The notes: a model not told the origin generated them from the letters alone. A stretch of DNA of 8,521 nt from DASSFZ01 sp036514635 (GCA_036514635.1 DATBWU010000115.1:1-8521); one strand, 5' to 3'. Shown: positions 1 through 6,057, counted from the stretch's first letter. Numbers and translations are program-made.

Positions 1-2
1 AG

Positions 3-461
3 AGCGAGCTCGACTATGTGCTGGCGGGGAAGGGAAAAGATATTCCTATCACCGTCGTATGCGATGTCTATGCCGAGGACCGAAAGAACAACAAGAAGTA
101 TACCTTTGAGTTGAAAGCGCCTTTGCCCAACAGCGATCAGACTAAGGTCAGCAAAGAGAAATTGCTCAAGCTCTATAGTATGGAGCCTCGCCAGATCGAC
201 GCGGCTTACTATGCTCTTCCTTACAACCCTTACGGTCGAAGAGAGAATTATTCTTGGAGTTTCCCGGCGCGATGGTTCAACATGAGGGAGGACGAGGTCG
301 TACTGATCGGAGACGAGTTCTGGGAAAAGATCGGCGGACTGGGCACTTATCGGGCATTCATCGATGCTGTCAATGAAATTGGCCCGAAGTATAAGGACAG
401 GATTTACAGGGAGTTCTTGGGTATTGAGCCTCCTGTTCATGCCGATAAAAAGACGCTGTGA
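3..461 (+). CDS. Type II restriction endonuclease, TdeIII-like (3' part only)
   Basis: The reading frame is open from base 3, so the gene begins outside the window; the GTG at 18 is an internal codon, not a start. About 152 residues are visible. They contain a PD-(D/E)xK-like active site: an Asp in VVCDVY (63-65), then 15 residues later the E-L-K of FELKAP (108-116). After it come PNSDQTK, ALPYNPYG, WSFP..WF and LIGDEFWEKIGG. From memory, this order (ExK, PN.DQTK, PYNPYG, FW..IGG) is typical of the TdeIII family, whose prototype cuts GGNCC. The enzyme would cleave unmodified DNA and needs a cognate methylase, which is not in the window and may lie upstream. The stretch looks less GC-rich than the clpP-tig block, which fits horizontal acquisition. 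The nuclease fold is more certain than the exact family, and the cut site cannot be read from the sequence. Confidence 0.72.
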   Translation, partial: SELDYVLAGKGKDIPITVVCDVYAEDRKNNKKYTFELKAPLPNSDQTKVSKEKLLKLYSMEPRQIDAAYYALPYNPYGRRENYSWSFPARWFNMREDEVVLIGDEFWEKIGGLGTYRAFIDAVNEIGPKYKDRIYREFLGIEPPVHADKKTL

Positions 462-479
462 GTGCAGTTGGCTCTCGTC

Positions 480-505
480 ACAGAGACACCCCAAGACGCA
501 GAGAC
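480..505. repeat. Short imperfect CAGAGAC repeat
   Basis: CAGAGAC occurs at 481-487 and 499-505 with a related AAGAC between them. The segment lies between the endonuclease stop and the ATG of the next gene. It resembles the cacagagac-type purine-rich intergenic repeats I recall from other GC-rich environmental bacteria. It is the main reason not to extend the downstream gene back to the GTG at 462, since that extension would translate this repeat. Confidence 0.35.
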
Positions 506-524
506 GAACACGCGAAGGGCTATC

Positions 525-740
525 ATGCGAAATCTTGAAGAAATCATATACTCTCTCAACATTGAAGATATTCAGACCATTGCGGAAGAGAACCTAGAGA
601 GGCATCTGACCGAGGAGGAGTTGAACCTGGTGATTGACAACCTTCCTGGGTACATTGATTGGGGAGGCGCGATTTCCTCGGCGATAAGAGAAGTACTCTT
701 CAAGATGCGGGAGGCTGATCAGAAAAAACGGCGCTCATAG
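525..740 (+). CDS. Small acidic helical protein of unknown function (71 aa)
   Basis: I do not recognise this gene by name. The product starts MRNLEEIIYSLNIEDIQTIA and contains ERHLTEEELNLVIDNLPG, then YIDWGGAISSAI and a lysine/arginine-rich tail. The predicted structure is mostly helical and there is no TM segment or signal peptide. The LTEEEL..VIDNLPGYIDW pattern looks like small conserved proteins annotated as hypothetical elsewhere (from memory). I prefer the ATG at 525: AAGGG at 515-519 gives ribosome-binding spacing of 5 nt. The frame stays open back to a GTG at 462 that directly abuts the endonuclease TGA, but that extension translates repeat-like sequence. It sits 63 bp after the endonuclease on the same strand and is probably co-transcribed. 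It has no HTH, so a restriction-modification controller role is not supported. Confidence 0.6.
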   Translation: MRNLEEIIYSLNIEDIQTIAEENLERHLTEEELNLVIDNLPGYIDWGGAISSAIREVLFKMREADQKKRRS

Positions 741-766
741 GGCTTGTGCATCTACACTTCATACAA

Positions 767-793
767 CGAGGCCACCTGATCCAGGTGGCCTCG
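767..793. terminator. Hairpin between convergent genes, probable bidirectional terminator
   Basis: CGAGGCCACCTG (767-778) pairs perfectly over 12 bp with CAGGTGGCCTCG (782-793) around a 3-nt loop. It lies between the stop of the small + strand gene (740) and the stop of clpP on the - strand (820), where a shared terminator is expected. Neither side carries a clear U-tract (GCTATTGTG on the + side, TTGTATG on the - side), so termination efficiency is uncertain. Confidence 0.65.
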
Positions 794-819
794 GCTATTG
801 TGTGCGAGTTCCTGTCGCG

Positions 820-1509
820 CTAGTTGTGGGAGGCCTTGACCGGCTCGGCCTCGCGCGGCGCGTCGATGCCCGCCGCCCGGCCGGCCACGAGTGCAGCCGC
901 GCCGGCCGCGCGCGAATCGGCCGGCTGCAACACCTCGTCGATCACGCCGAGCTCGACCGCGAGCTGCGGCGTCATGTAAAAATTGCGGTCGGTGTATTTG
1001 GTGATCTGCTCGTCGTTCAGCTTGGTGTGCTTCTTGAGGAGAGCGTTGAGCAGGTCGCGCATGCGCAGAATCTCGCGCGCCTCGATCTCGATGTCGGTGG
1101 CCTGGCCCTGCACGCCGCCCAGCGGCTGGTGCAGGTGGATCGTGGCGTTGGGCAGCGCCAGGCGCTTGCCCTTGGTGCCCGCCGTCAGCAGGATCGTGCT
1201 CATGCTCGCCGCCAGCCCGACGGCGATCGTCATCACCGGGGCCTGGATGTACTGAATCGTGTCGTAGATCGCCAGGCCGGCGTTGATGACGCCGCCGGGG
1301 CTGTTGATGAACATTTGAATGTCGCGCTCCGAGTCTTCCTGGTTCAGCCACAACAACTGCGCGACGATCACGTTGGCGACCTGATCGTTGATCGGCGTGC
1401 CGAGGAAGACGATGCGGTTTCGCAGCAGCAACGAGTAGATATCGAAGGCGCGCTCGCCGCGCGCGCTCTGCTCGATGACCATTGGAATCAAAGAGGTCGG
1501 AGAGACCAT
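820..1509 (-). CDS. clpP: ClpP-type ATP-dependent protease proteolytic subunit, Asn in place of catalytic Asp
   Basis: This 229-aa protein is the serine peptidase of the cytosolic Clp protease. It normally forms tetradecamers that degrade proteins unfolded by ClpX, ClpA or ClpC. N-terminal GERAFDIYSLLL and FINSPGG(V)INAG are classic ClpP signatures. The nucleophile is S102 in GLAASMST (canonical GQAASMGA) and the base is H127 in HLHQPLGG. A gap-free alignment of HTKLNDEQITKYTDRNFYM with recalled E. coli ClpP (HTGQSLEQIERDTERDRFL) puts N176 at the triad Asp. Beyond residue about 194 there is a 35-residue Ala-rich C-terminal extension. The ATG at 1509 is supported by AAAGGGA (1522-1516) 6 nt upstream. 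It follows tig after 197 nt and probably shares its transcript. No clpX follows, since the next gene is convergent. Family assignment is secure; full activity without a partner ClpP is uncertain. Confidence 0.96.
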   Translation of the reverse strand: MVSPTSLIPMVIEQSARGERAFDIYSLLLRNRIVFLGTPINDQVANVIVAQLLWLNQEDSERDIQMFINSPGGVINAGLAIYDTIQYIQAPVMTIAVGLAASMSTILLTAGTKGKRLALPNATIHLHQPLGGVQGQATDIEIEAREILRMRDLLNALLKKHTKLNDEQITKYTDRNFYMTPQLAVELGVIDEVLQPADSRAAGAAALVAGRAAGIDAPREAEPVKASHN

Positions 1510-1587
1510 GCTATTTCCCTTTCTGGTGTGAACTCCGGGAAGTCAAGTTGAAAGATGTATATCCCGGTCGAGGTCGAACGTCAAGGC

Positions 1588-1618
1588 CAGTGACTCAGCG
1601 GTTATTCTGACTGAGTCT
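1588..1618. repeat. Displaced copy of the tig 3' end (31-bp direct repeat, copy 1)
   Basis: Bases 1588-1618 match 1693-1723 at 28 of 31 positions, with an exact 17-bp core GCGGTTATTCTGACTGA (1598-1614). The other copy contains the tig stop codon and last codons, so this copy is a non-coding duplicate about 105 bp downstream of it in the - direction. Unlike the original, this copy also forms an inverted repeat, GACTCAG (1592-1598) with CTGAGTC (1611-1617). Confidence 0.85.
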
Positions 1619-1627
1619 GAATGCTCG

Positions 1628-1664
1628 CCGACCGCGTCCGCGCGGTCGGCCCGCGCGGACGCGG
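1628..1664 (-). promoter_or_regulatory. Two overlapping GC-rich hairpins in the tig-clpP gap
   Basis: Hairpin A pairs CCGACCGCG (1628-1636) with CGCGGTCGG (1641-1649), a 9-bp stem with a 4-nt loop. Hairpin B pairs CCGCGTCCGCGCGG (1632-1645) with CCGCGCGGACGCGG (1651-1664), a 14-bp stem with a 5-nt loop. They share bases 1632-1649, so only one can form at a time. The location, after tig and 119 nt before clpP in the direction of transcription, fits a processing or partial-termination site. There is no U-tract after it, so an intrinsic terminator is less likely. It could also be the core of a REP-type repeat. Confidence 0.6.
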
Positions 1665-1692
1665 GCCTGGAGCACTTGTGGATAATCACCAG

Positions 1693-1723
1693 CAGTGCCT
1701 CTGCGGTTATTCTGACTGAATCT
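1693..1723. repeat. 31-bp direct repeat, copy 2 (overlaps the tig 3' end)
   Basis: This is the partner of the copy at 1588-1618 (28 of 31 identical). It includes the tig stop codon (TAA, 1709-1707 on the - strand) and the codons for the final residues IQSE. It is presumably the source copy, because it carries coding sequence. Confidence 0.85.
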
Positions 1724-3044
1724 CCGGTTGGATCGGCTCCGGCGCTTCGCCTCTGGCGATGGCGGCCAACCGATGGAGTGCCTTTTGCGTCAACAATTCG
1801 ATCTCCAGGCGGCGCTTGCCATCCTTGGTCGAGAGGGTGCGGATCACATCCTGGGCACGCTGGCCGTAGGCGGCGCCGGTCGCCTCGATCCGGCGATCGA
1901 CCTCGGACGCATCGACACGGAGATTTTCCAGCTCGACGATGCGGGTGAGCAGCAGGCTGTGCCGGATACGCGCCTCGGCGGTCGGGCGCATCTCGGCGCG
2001 GTACTCGTCGCGCGTCTTGCCCAGCACCTTGAGATACTCGTCCAGCGTGAGTTTCTGATCGCGCAGGCGCTTATCGGTGCGCTCGAGCATCGCGTCGAGT
2101 TCCTCTTCGACGATGAGCGGTGGAAACTCGATTTGGGCGGTGTTCAGCAGTCTCTCGATCACCTTATCGATGTAGGCCGATTCGGCTTCGCGCTTCTTGG
2201 CGTCGGCGATGTCTTTCCGGATCGCGTCGCGCAGCGCATCGATCGTCTCGAAGTCGCCGACGGTCTGGGCTAGCGCATCGTCCAGTTCGGGCAGCGTGCG
2301 CAGGCGCACCTCCTTCACCGTCACCTCAAACTCGGCGGTCTTGCCCGCGAACTCGCCGTATTCGTCTTGTTCATTCGGCACGCCCAGGCTGAACGATTTC
2401 TCGTCGCCGGCCTTCAGGCCGATGAGTTGCTCCTCGAAGCCGGGAAGCACCTGCACCGTATCGTCGAGGCGCTCCTTCTCCATCACAATACTCGCATCCT
2501 CTCGGTTGAAAAACGGCTTGCCCTCGACGGTCGAATGGAGGTCGATCGTCGCGACGTAGCCCCAATCGAGCGCCGTGCCCTCGGCGGCCGGCTCGATGAT
2601 GGCGTGCCGCTCGCGCAGGTGTGCGAGTTGATGATCGATTTCGTGATCTTCGACGGGCGGCTCTTCAAACGGAACGCGCAGGCTGCGATAATCGCCAACG
2701 TCCACCGTGGGCGCCAGCGAGACGATCATCTTGAGCACCAGGTTCGGTTCGGCTTGAAAGTCTTCCATCTGGCCGGGGCCGTAAGGCTCGATGTTCTCCT
2801 GCTCCAGCGCTTCGCGATAGACCTGTTGGCCGAGGTCGTCGAGCGCTTCCTCGAGCAGCGCGCCTTTGCCAAACATTTGCTCAATAATGTGGCGTGGGGC
2901 CTTGCCTTTGCGGAAGCCCGGAATGTGGGCCTTCTGGGCGATGCTCTTGGCGGCCTTCGCCAGTGCCGCTTCGACACGCTCCGGCTCGACTTCAATCGTC
3001 AGCGCGATCTGGCGGTTGTCTCGGGGTTCAGTCGTAACCTTCAC
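1707..3044 (-). CDS. tig: Trigger factor, ribosome-associated chaperone and peptidyl-prolyl isomerase
   Basis: Trigger factor binds the ribosomal exit tunnel and shields nascent chains. The 445-aa product has the usual order and length. The N-terminal ribosome-binding domain (1 to about 145) carries the signature GFRKGKAP at residues 43-50. The FKBP-like isomerase domain spans about 155-245 (GYVATIDL, VLPGFEEQLIGLKAGDEKSF). The helical C-terminal chaperone domain spans about 250-430. I chose the GTG at 3044: it gives MKVTTEP, the canonical tig beginning, and has AGAGG (3054-3050) 5 nt upstream. The frame is open to an ATG at 3143, but that lies inside the tRNA and adds 33 unrelated residues. 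The gene begins 30 nt after the tRNA-Leu 3' end with no obvious promoter between, so it is probably made from the tRNA promoter after processing. clpP follows in the same direction. Confidence 0.97.
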   Translation of the reverse strand: MKVTTEPRDNRQIALTIEVEPERVEAALAKAAKSIAQKAHIPGFRKGKAPRHIIEQMFGKGALLEEALDDLGQQVYREALEQENIEPYGPGQMEDFQAEPNLVLKMIVSLAPTVDVGDYRSLRVPFEEPPVEDHEIDHQLAHLRERHAIIEPAAEGTALDWGYVATIDLHSTVEGKPFFNREDASIVMEKERLDDTVQVLPGFEEQLIGLKAGDEKSFSLGVPNEQDEYGEFAGKTAEFEVTVKEVRLRTLPELDDALAQTVGDFETIDALRDAIRKDIADAKKREAESAYIDKVIERLLNTAQIEFPPLIVEEELDAMLERTDKRLRDQKLTLDEYLKVLGKTRDEYRAEMRPTAEARIRHSLLLTRIVELENLRVDASEVDRRIEATGAAYGQRAQDVIRTLSTKDGKRRLEIELLTQKALHRLAAIARGEAPEPIQPEIQSE

Positions 3045-3049
3045 ATCCA

Positions 3050-3054
3050 CCTCT
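3050..3054 (-). promoter_or_regulatory. Ribosome binding site that fixes the tig GTG start
   Basis: On the - strand the sequence reads GAAGAGGTGGATGTG. AGAGG lies 5 nt before the GTG at 3044-3042. An earlier GTG at 3050 overlaps this site and so has no room for one, which supports the later codon. The whole leader between tRNA and start codon is only 30 nt. Confidence 0.65.
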
Positions 3055-3074
3055 TCAATCGGAATCGTCCAAGG

Positions 3075-3157
3075 TGCCGGAGGCGGGACTTGAACCCGCA
3101 CGCTGTTGCCAGCACAGGTTCCTAAGACCTGCGTGTCTGCCATTCCACCACCCCGGC
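3075..3157 (-). tRNA. tRNA-Leu, anticodon UAG
   Basis: The 83-nt sequence folds completely. The acceptor stem is GCCGGGG with CTCCGGC (one G-U pair), the D stem GTG/CAC, and the anticodon stem CAGGT/ACCTG around CTTAGGA. The anticodon is TAG (+ strand 3122-3124), reading CUA and other CUN leucine codons. The long variable arm GCTG-GCAA-CAGC is that of a class II tRNA, and the T arm is GCGGG/CCCGC around TTCAAGT. The discriminator base is A, as required for leucine. CCA is not encoded (ACCTT follows), so it must be added enzymatically. The gene heads the tRNA-tig-clpP transcript. Its 5' end is about 3 nt from the predicted transcription start, so very little 5' leader has to be removed. Confidence 0.97.
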
Positions 3158-3166
3158 GCAGCCAGG

Positions 3167-3194
3167 ATTATACCGCGTTCGGATTGCGCCGCAA
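3167..3194 (-). promoter_or_regulatory. Promoter of the tRNA-Leu / tig unit
   Basis: On the - strand, TTGCGG (3194-3189) and a perfect TATAAT (3172-3167) are separated by 16 bp. The predicted start, about 7 nt past the -10, falls near 3160, just outside the tRNA 5' end at 3157. A strong -10 fits a stable RNA gene, and no other - strand promoter of similar quality is visible before tig. Confidence 0.75.
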
Positions 3195-3196
3195 GA

Positions 3197-3241
3197 GGGT
3201 TGGAGAGTTGGATGGTTGATTGGATAGTTCGAGGGTTGGAT
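3197..3241. repeat. GTTGGAT-type degenerate tandem repeat
   Basis: GGTTGGA, AGTTGGAT, GGTTGATTGGATAGTT and GGGTTGGAT follow one another with a roughly 8-bp period. The block is intergenic and directly abuts the tRNA promoter. Similar GGTTGGATGGTT strings are scattered in intergenic DNA of some Chloroflexota (from memory). A small imperfect hairpin, GCCCGCTG (3255-3262) with CAGCCGGGC (3266-3274), follows. I see no gene in the 232 bp between the tRNA and the kinase. Confidence 0.5.
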
Positions 3242-3300
3242 CGCGGATTCGCTGGCCCGCTGGATCAGCCGGGCAACTGGTAGGCGCACAGGGCGCAGTG

Positions 3301-3306
3301 TATAAT
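3301..3306 (+). promoter_or_regulatory. Putative -10 element for the kinase gene
   Basis: A perfect TATAAT stands 83 bp before the kinase ATG. The -35 region is poor: with 17-bp spacing it would be TGGTAG at 3278-3283. A second weaker CATAAT lies at 3312-3317. Transcription from about 3313 would give a leader near 77 nt that contains the inverted heptad repeats at 3332-3385. The promoter is divergent from that of tRNA-tig, with about 107 bp between the two -35 regions taken by eye. Confidence 0.5.
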
Positions 3307-3331
3307 CCCGTCATAATGTGAACGTGTGATT

Positions 3332-3385
3332 ACGTTTTACGTTTCACGCTTTTAATGGCGTGCAAAACGTAAAACGTGAAGCGTG
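3332..3385 (+). repeat. Inverted heptad-repeat hairpin in the kinase leader
   Basis: Left arm ACGTTTTACGTTTCACGC (3332-3349) is the reverse complement of the right arm 3358-3377 apart from two unpaired bases, with an 8-nt loop TTTTAATG. Both arms are built of 7-nt units: ACGTTTT, ACGTTTC, ACGCTTT on the left, and AAACGTA, AAACGTG, AAGCGTG on the right. The last unit runs to 4 nt before the kinase ATG. The stem ends 12 nt before that codon, and the only ribosome-binding-like bases, GAAG (3378-3381), lie between them. It could be a mobile intergenic repeat, an operator with phased sites, or an RNA structure that limits translation. Confidence 0.75.
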
Positions 3386-3389
3386 AATC

Positions 3390-6047
3390 ATGTTCGACCT
3401 CATCGGCAAGAAACTCGGGGCATACGAAATCGGCGAGCCGGTCGGCCAGGGCGGCATGGCGACGGTCTATAAAGCCTACCAGCCCAGCATGAACCGCACA
3501 GTCGCCATCAAAGTGCTGCCGCCGCAACTCGCGCAGAACGCCACCTTCCTCGCGCGCTTTCGGCGCGAGGCGCAGGTCATCGCGCATCTGGAGCACGCGC
3601 ACATCTTGCCTGTGTACGATTATGGCGAGAGCGATGGCAGCGTGTACATCGCCATGCGCTACCTCGACAGCGGGTCGCTGCAAAAGCGTATCGATGCCGG
3701 GCGCATGCCGCTGCGCGACATCCACAAGCACCTCACACAGATCGCGTCCGCGCTCGATTACGCTCATCAGCAGGGTGTCGTCCACCGTGACATCAAGCCC
3801 ACCAACGTGCTGATCGACCGGCAGGGCGACGCCTTCCTCACCGACTTCGGCATCGCCAAGATGGTCGAAGGGACGCTGGACCTGACCGGCACGGGTGTGA
3901 TCGGCACGCCGCAATACATGTCGCCGGAACAGGGACAGGGCCTAGAGGTCGATGGCCGCAGCGATGTTTATTCGCTTGGCATCGTGCTATACGAGATGCT
4001 CACCGGCCGCCTGCCCTTCGAAGCCGAGACGCCGCTGGCCGTCGTCGTCAAGCACATCACTGCGCCGTTGCCTCCGGCCCGTACTTTCGCGCCCGATCTG
4101 CCGGAGGCTATCGAGGCGGTGCTGAACAAGACGCTGGCAAAGAAGCCGGAAGATCGATACACAACAGCGGGCGAGCTTGCCGCCGCGCTCGACCAGGCGA
4201 TCCGAACCGGCGTGCAGCCCCAGACGAAGCCGTATGCCGCCGTCCACCCGTTGACCGAGCCGTCGGACTCCGCCCGCCCGACGGTCATTGCGCCTGGACG
4301 GATCCGTCTGCCGCGCCCGGCGAGGGTGAGCCTGCTCGTCGGCGTCGTGTTCCTTGCGCTCATTGGCGCTTTCGCCGCGATCATCAACAAGCGGCCGCCG
4401 GAGCCGACGCCGCAAGGCCCTTCAGCCGGAGCGACGACCGGAACCAACATCATCGTGCTCCCGCCCGATACGACGGCGACGCCCACACCCGCCGGTGCGA
4501 CGTCGACGCCTGCGCCTGGCGCGAACGCCGGCTGCACGCCAATCTTCGTCGACGACTTCGGTGATCCGTCGGGAGGGTTTCCGCGAGGCGAGAGTAACCG
4601 TGCGGCGTGGGGTTACGTGGACGGCGAGTATCGCATCTTCATGAAACTTGCCAACGAGTTTGAAGCGCCTAGCTTACGCCGAACCTTCGCCGATTACGCC
4701 GTCGAAGTCGACGCGCACTTCGCGTCGGATGTGTCGGGCGTGTATGGCCTGGTGCTCGGCGCCGATGCCGCGACGACGAGTTATTACGCTTTCGTCGTCG
4801 ATAACGCGCGCAACTTCGCCGTGACGCGGCGCGAACCGTCGGGGGCGACGCCCGCGCGCGACTGGACGTTCGCGCCGTCGTTGAACACCGGTAACACGAT
4901 CAATCGACTGCGGGCTGTCCACAAGGGCAATGTACTGGCTGTGTCTGGCAATGGCGTGTTGCTGGCCGCCATCACCGACACGCTCAACCTGCCCGAGTCG
5001 CGCATCGGGCTGATTGCCTCATCCTTCTCGCAAGGCGGCGCCGATGTGCGCTTCGACAACTTCCGGGTGTGCCCCGCGCCCGAATCGCTCTCGCCGACCG
5101 ACGTGTCGCTGGCCGATGCTTTTGACGACGACCGAAATCTGTGGGGCGCGGTGCGCTACGCTCGCGACCTGTCGGCTTTCATCCAGGATGGACAATTCCA
5201 GTTGAGTGTGCCGTATCAAGACCCGGCTTACCAGTTGTTCCATTGGAATCCGACGTTCGCCGTGGGTGATTTCGAGCTGGAGGTCGATAGTCAACTTCTC
5301 GAAGGGCCGGCGACCAGCCGCGCCGGCGTGATGTTCGGCATTCAAGACATCAACAACAACTACATCGTATATGCCTCGGGCGATGGCCTGCTCTCGTTCT
5401 ACAAGCGGGTCGATGGCGATCAACAAGCCATCGTCCTGGATCGACCGACCGAAGCGATCTCGATTGGGAATACGGTGAACCACTGGGCGATCGGCGTGAA
5501 GGATGGGCTGCTCACCATCTCGATCAACAGCCAGCAGGTGCTTCAGGCCTCGATCGCTTACGACTCGGGCGCGATCGGTTTTGCTTGCGAGCCGGGCGAG
5601 CCGCCGCTCGCGCGCTGCGCCTTCGACAATCTGTCCGTGCGTGGCAAGCCGTCGATGGGCGTGGTGGTCGTCTCGCCGTTGTGCAACTGCCAGCGCGATG
5701 CGCGTGTGGGACAGCCGATCCAGGTGGCCTGGTTATGGCTCGCTGCCGACACCCCATACATCGAGACATTCGTATCTTCGATCAGCATGACCGTCACCGT
5801 CGATGGCAGGCTGCTGGCCGATCCCATGCAGTACTGGAGCCCGGTTGAGACGCAAGAGGATGGTGTGCAAACGCGCTGGGCCTATCCTATGCCGGCGCTC
5901 GACCCCGGCAGTCACATCGTCGAGGTTAACGTCAGCAGCCAGGTCGAGTTGACCGATGGCCGTGATGCAAACCTCGATGGCCGGCCAGACGTCTTTGGGC
6001 CAGGCGATCTGTTCAAGGGCTTTGTTCAGATCGTCGTTTCGCCTTGA
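3390..6047 (+). CDS. Transmembrane Ser/Thr protein kinase (PknB type) with duplicated beta-sandwich ectodomain
   Basis: This 885-aa protein phosphorylates Ser/Thr on cytosolic targets, presumably in response to an extracellular ligand. The kinase domain (11 to about 270) is intact: G-loop VGQGGMATV (18-26), K41 in AIK, E60 in RREA, catalytic HRDIKPTN (132-139), DFG (152-154), GTPQYMSPE (172-180) and DVYSLG (192-197). A single TM helix spans about 312-332. A Pro/Thr-rich linker follows to 380. Outside lie two related beta domains, about 386-561 and 576-751. Each begins with an acidic D-F segment and ends RFDNF or AFDNL, like concanavalin-type or DUF1080-type folds. Cysteines 382/561 and 733/743 could form disulfides. 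A third beta domain (757-885) carries DANLDGRPD (859-867), a DxNxDGxxD calcium-loop pattern. There is no PASTA repeat, so it is not a classical cell-wall-sensing PknB. The start codon has only a weak ribosome binding site. The ligand is unknown. Confidence 0.93.
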   Translation: MFDLIGKKLGAYEIGEPVGQGGMATVYKAYQPSMNRTVAIKVLPPQLAQNATFLARFRREAQVIAHLEHAHILPVYDYGESDGSVYIAMRYLDSGSLQKRIDAGRMPLRDIHKHLTQIASALDYAHQQGVVHRDIKPTNVLIDRQGDAFLTDFGIAKMVEGTLDLTGTGVIGTPQYMSPEQGQGLEVDGRSDVYSLGIVLYEMLTGRLPFEAETPLAVVVKHITAPLPPARTFAPDLPEAIEAVLNKTLAKKPEDRYTTAGELAAALDQAIRTGVQPQTKPYAAVHPLTEPSDSARPTVIAPGRIRLPRPARVSLLVGVVFLALIGAFAAIINKRPPEPTPQGPSAGATTGTNIIVLPPDTTATPTPAGATSTPAPGANAGCTPIFVDDFGDPSGGFPRGESNRAAWGYVDGEYRIFMKLANEFEAPSLRRTFADYAVEVDAHFASDVSGVYGLVLGADAATTSYYAFVVDNARNFAVTRREPSGATPARDWTFAPSLNTGNTINRLRAVHKGNVLAVSGNGVLLAAITDTLNLPESRIGLIASSFSQGGADVRFDNFRVCPAPESLSPTDVSLADAFDDDRNLWGAVRYARDLSAFIQDGQFQLSVPYQDPAYQLFHWNPTFAVGDFELEVDSQLLEGPATSRAGVMFGIQDINNNYIVYASGDGLLSFYKRVDGDQQAIVLDRPTEAISIGNTVNHWAIGVKDGLLTISINSQQVLQASIAYDSGAIGFACEPGEPPLARCAFDNLSVRGKPSMGVVVVSPLCNCQRDARVGQPIQVAWLWLAADTPYIETFVSSISMTVTVDGRLLADPMQYWSPVETQEDGVQTRWAYPMPALDPGSHIVEVNVSSQVELTDGRDANLDGRPDVFGPGDLFKGFVQIVVSP

Positions 6048-6057
6048 TCGCCCATCG

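Noticed and set aside
752..1351. 199-aa - strand open frame overlapping clpP in another frame
   Set aside because: It reads as Arg/Gly/Ala low-complexity sequence, overlaps the ClpP frame and lacks a ribosome binding site.
802..1551. 249-aa + strand open frame opposite clpP
   Set aside because: It is the antisense of a clear ClpP gene. Its Arg/Val/Leu-rich composition comes from GC-rich codon structure, and no domain is visible.
2367..3125. 252-aa + strand open frame opposite tig and the tRNA
   Set aside because: It is antisense to the trigger factor and runs through tRNA-Leu; no recognisable motifs.
3045..3143. N-terminal extension of tig to an ATG at 3143
   Set aside because: The extra 33 codons translate the tRNA-Leu. 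The GTG at 3044 gives the canonical MKVTTE start with a ribosome binding site.
3197..3385. CRISPR-like array in the intergenic repeats
   Set aside because: The units are 7-8 bp and contiguous or inverted, without spacers of regular length.
3330..3914. 194-aa - strand open frame opposite the kinase domain
   Set aside because: It is antisense to conserved kinase motifs and crosses the heptad repeats; no ribosome binding site or family features.
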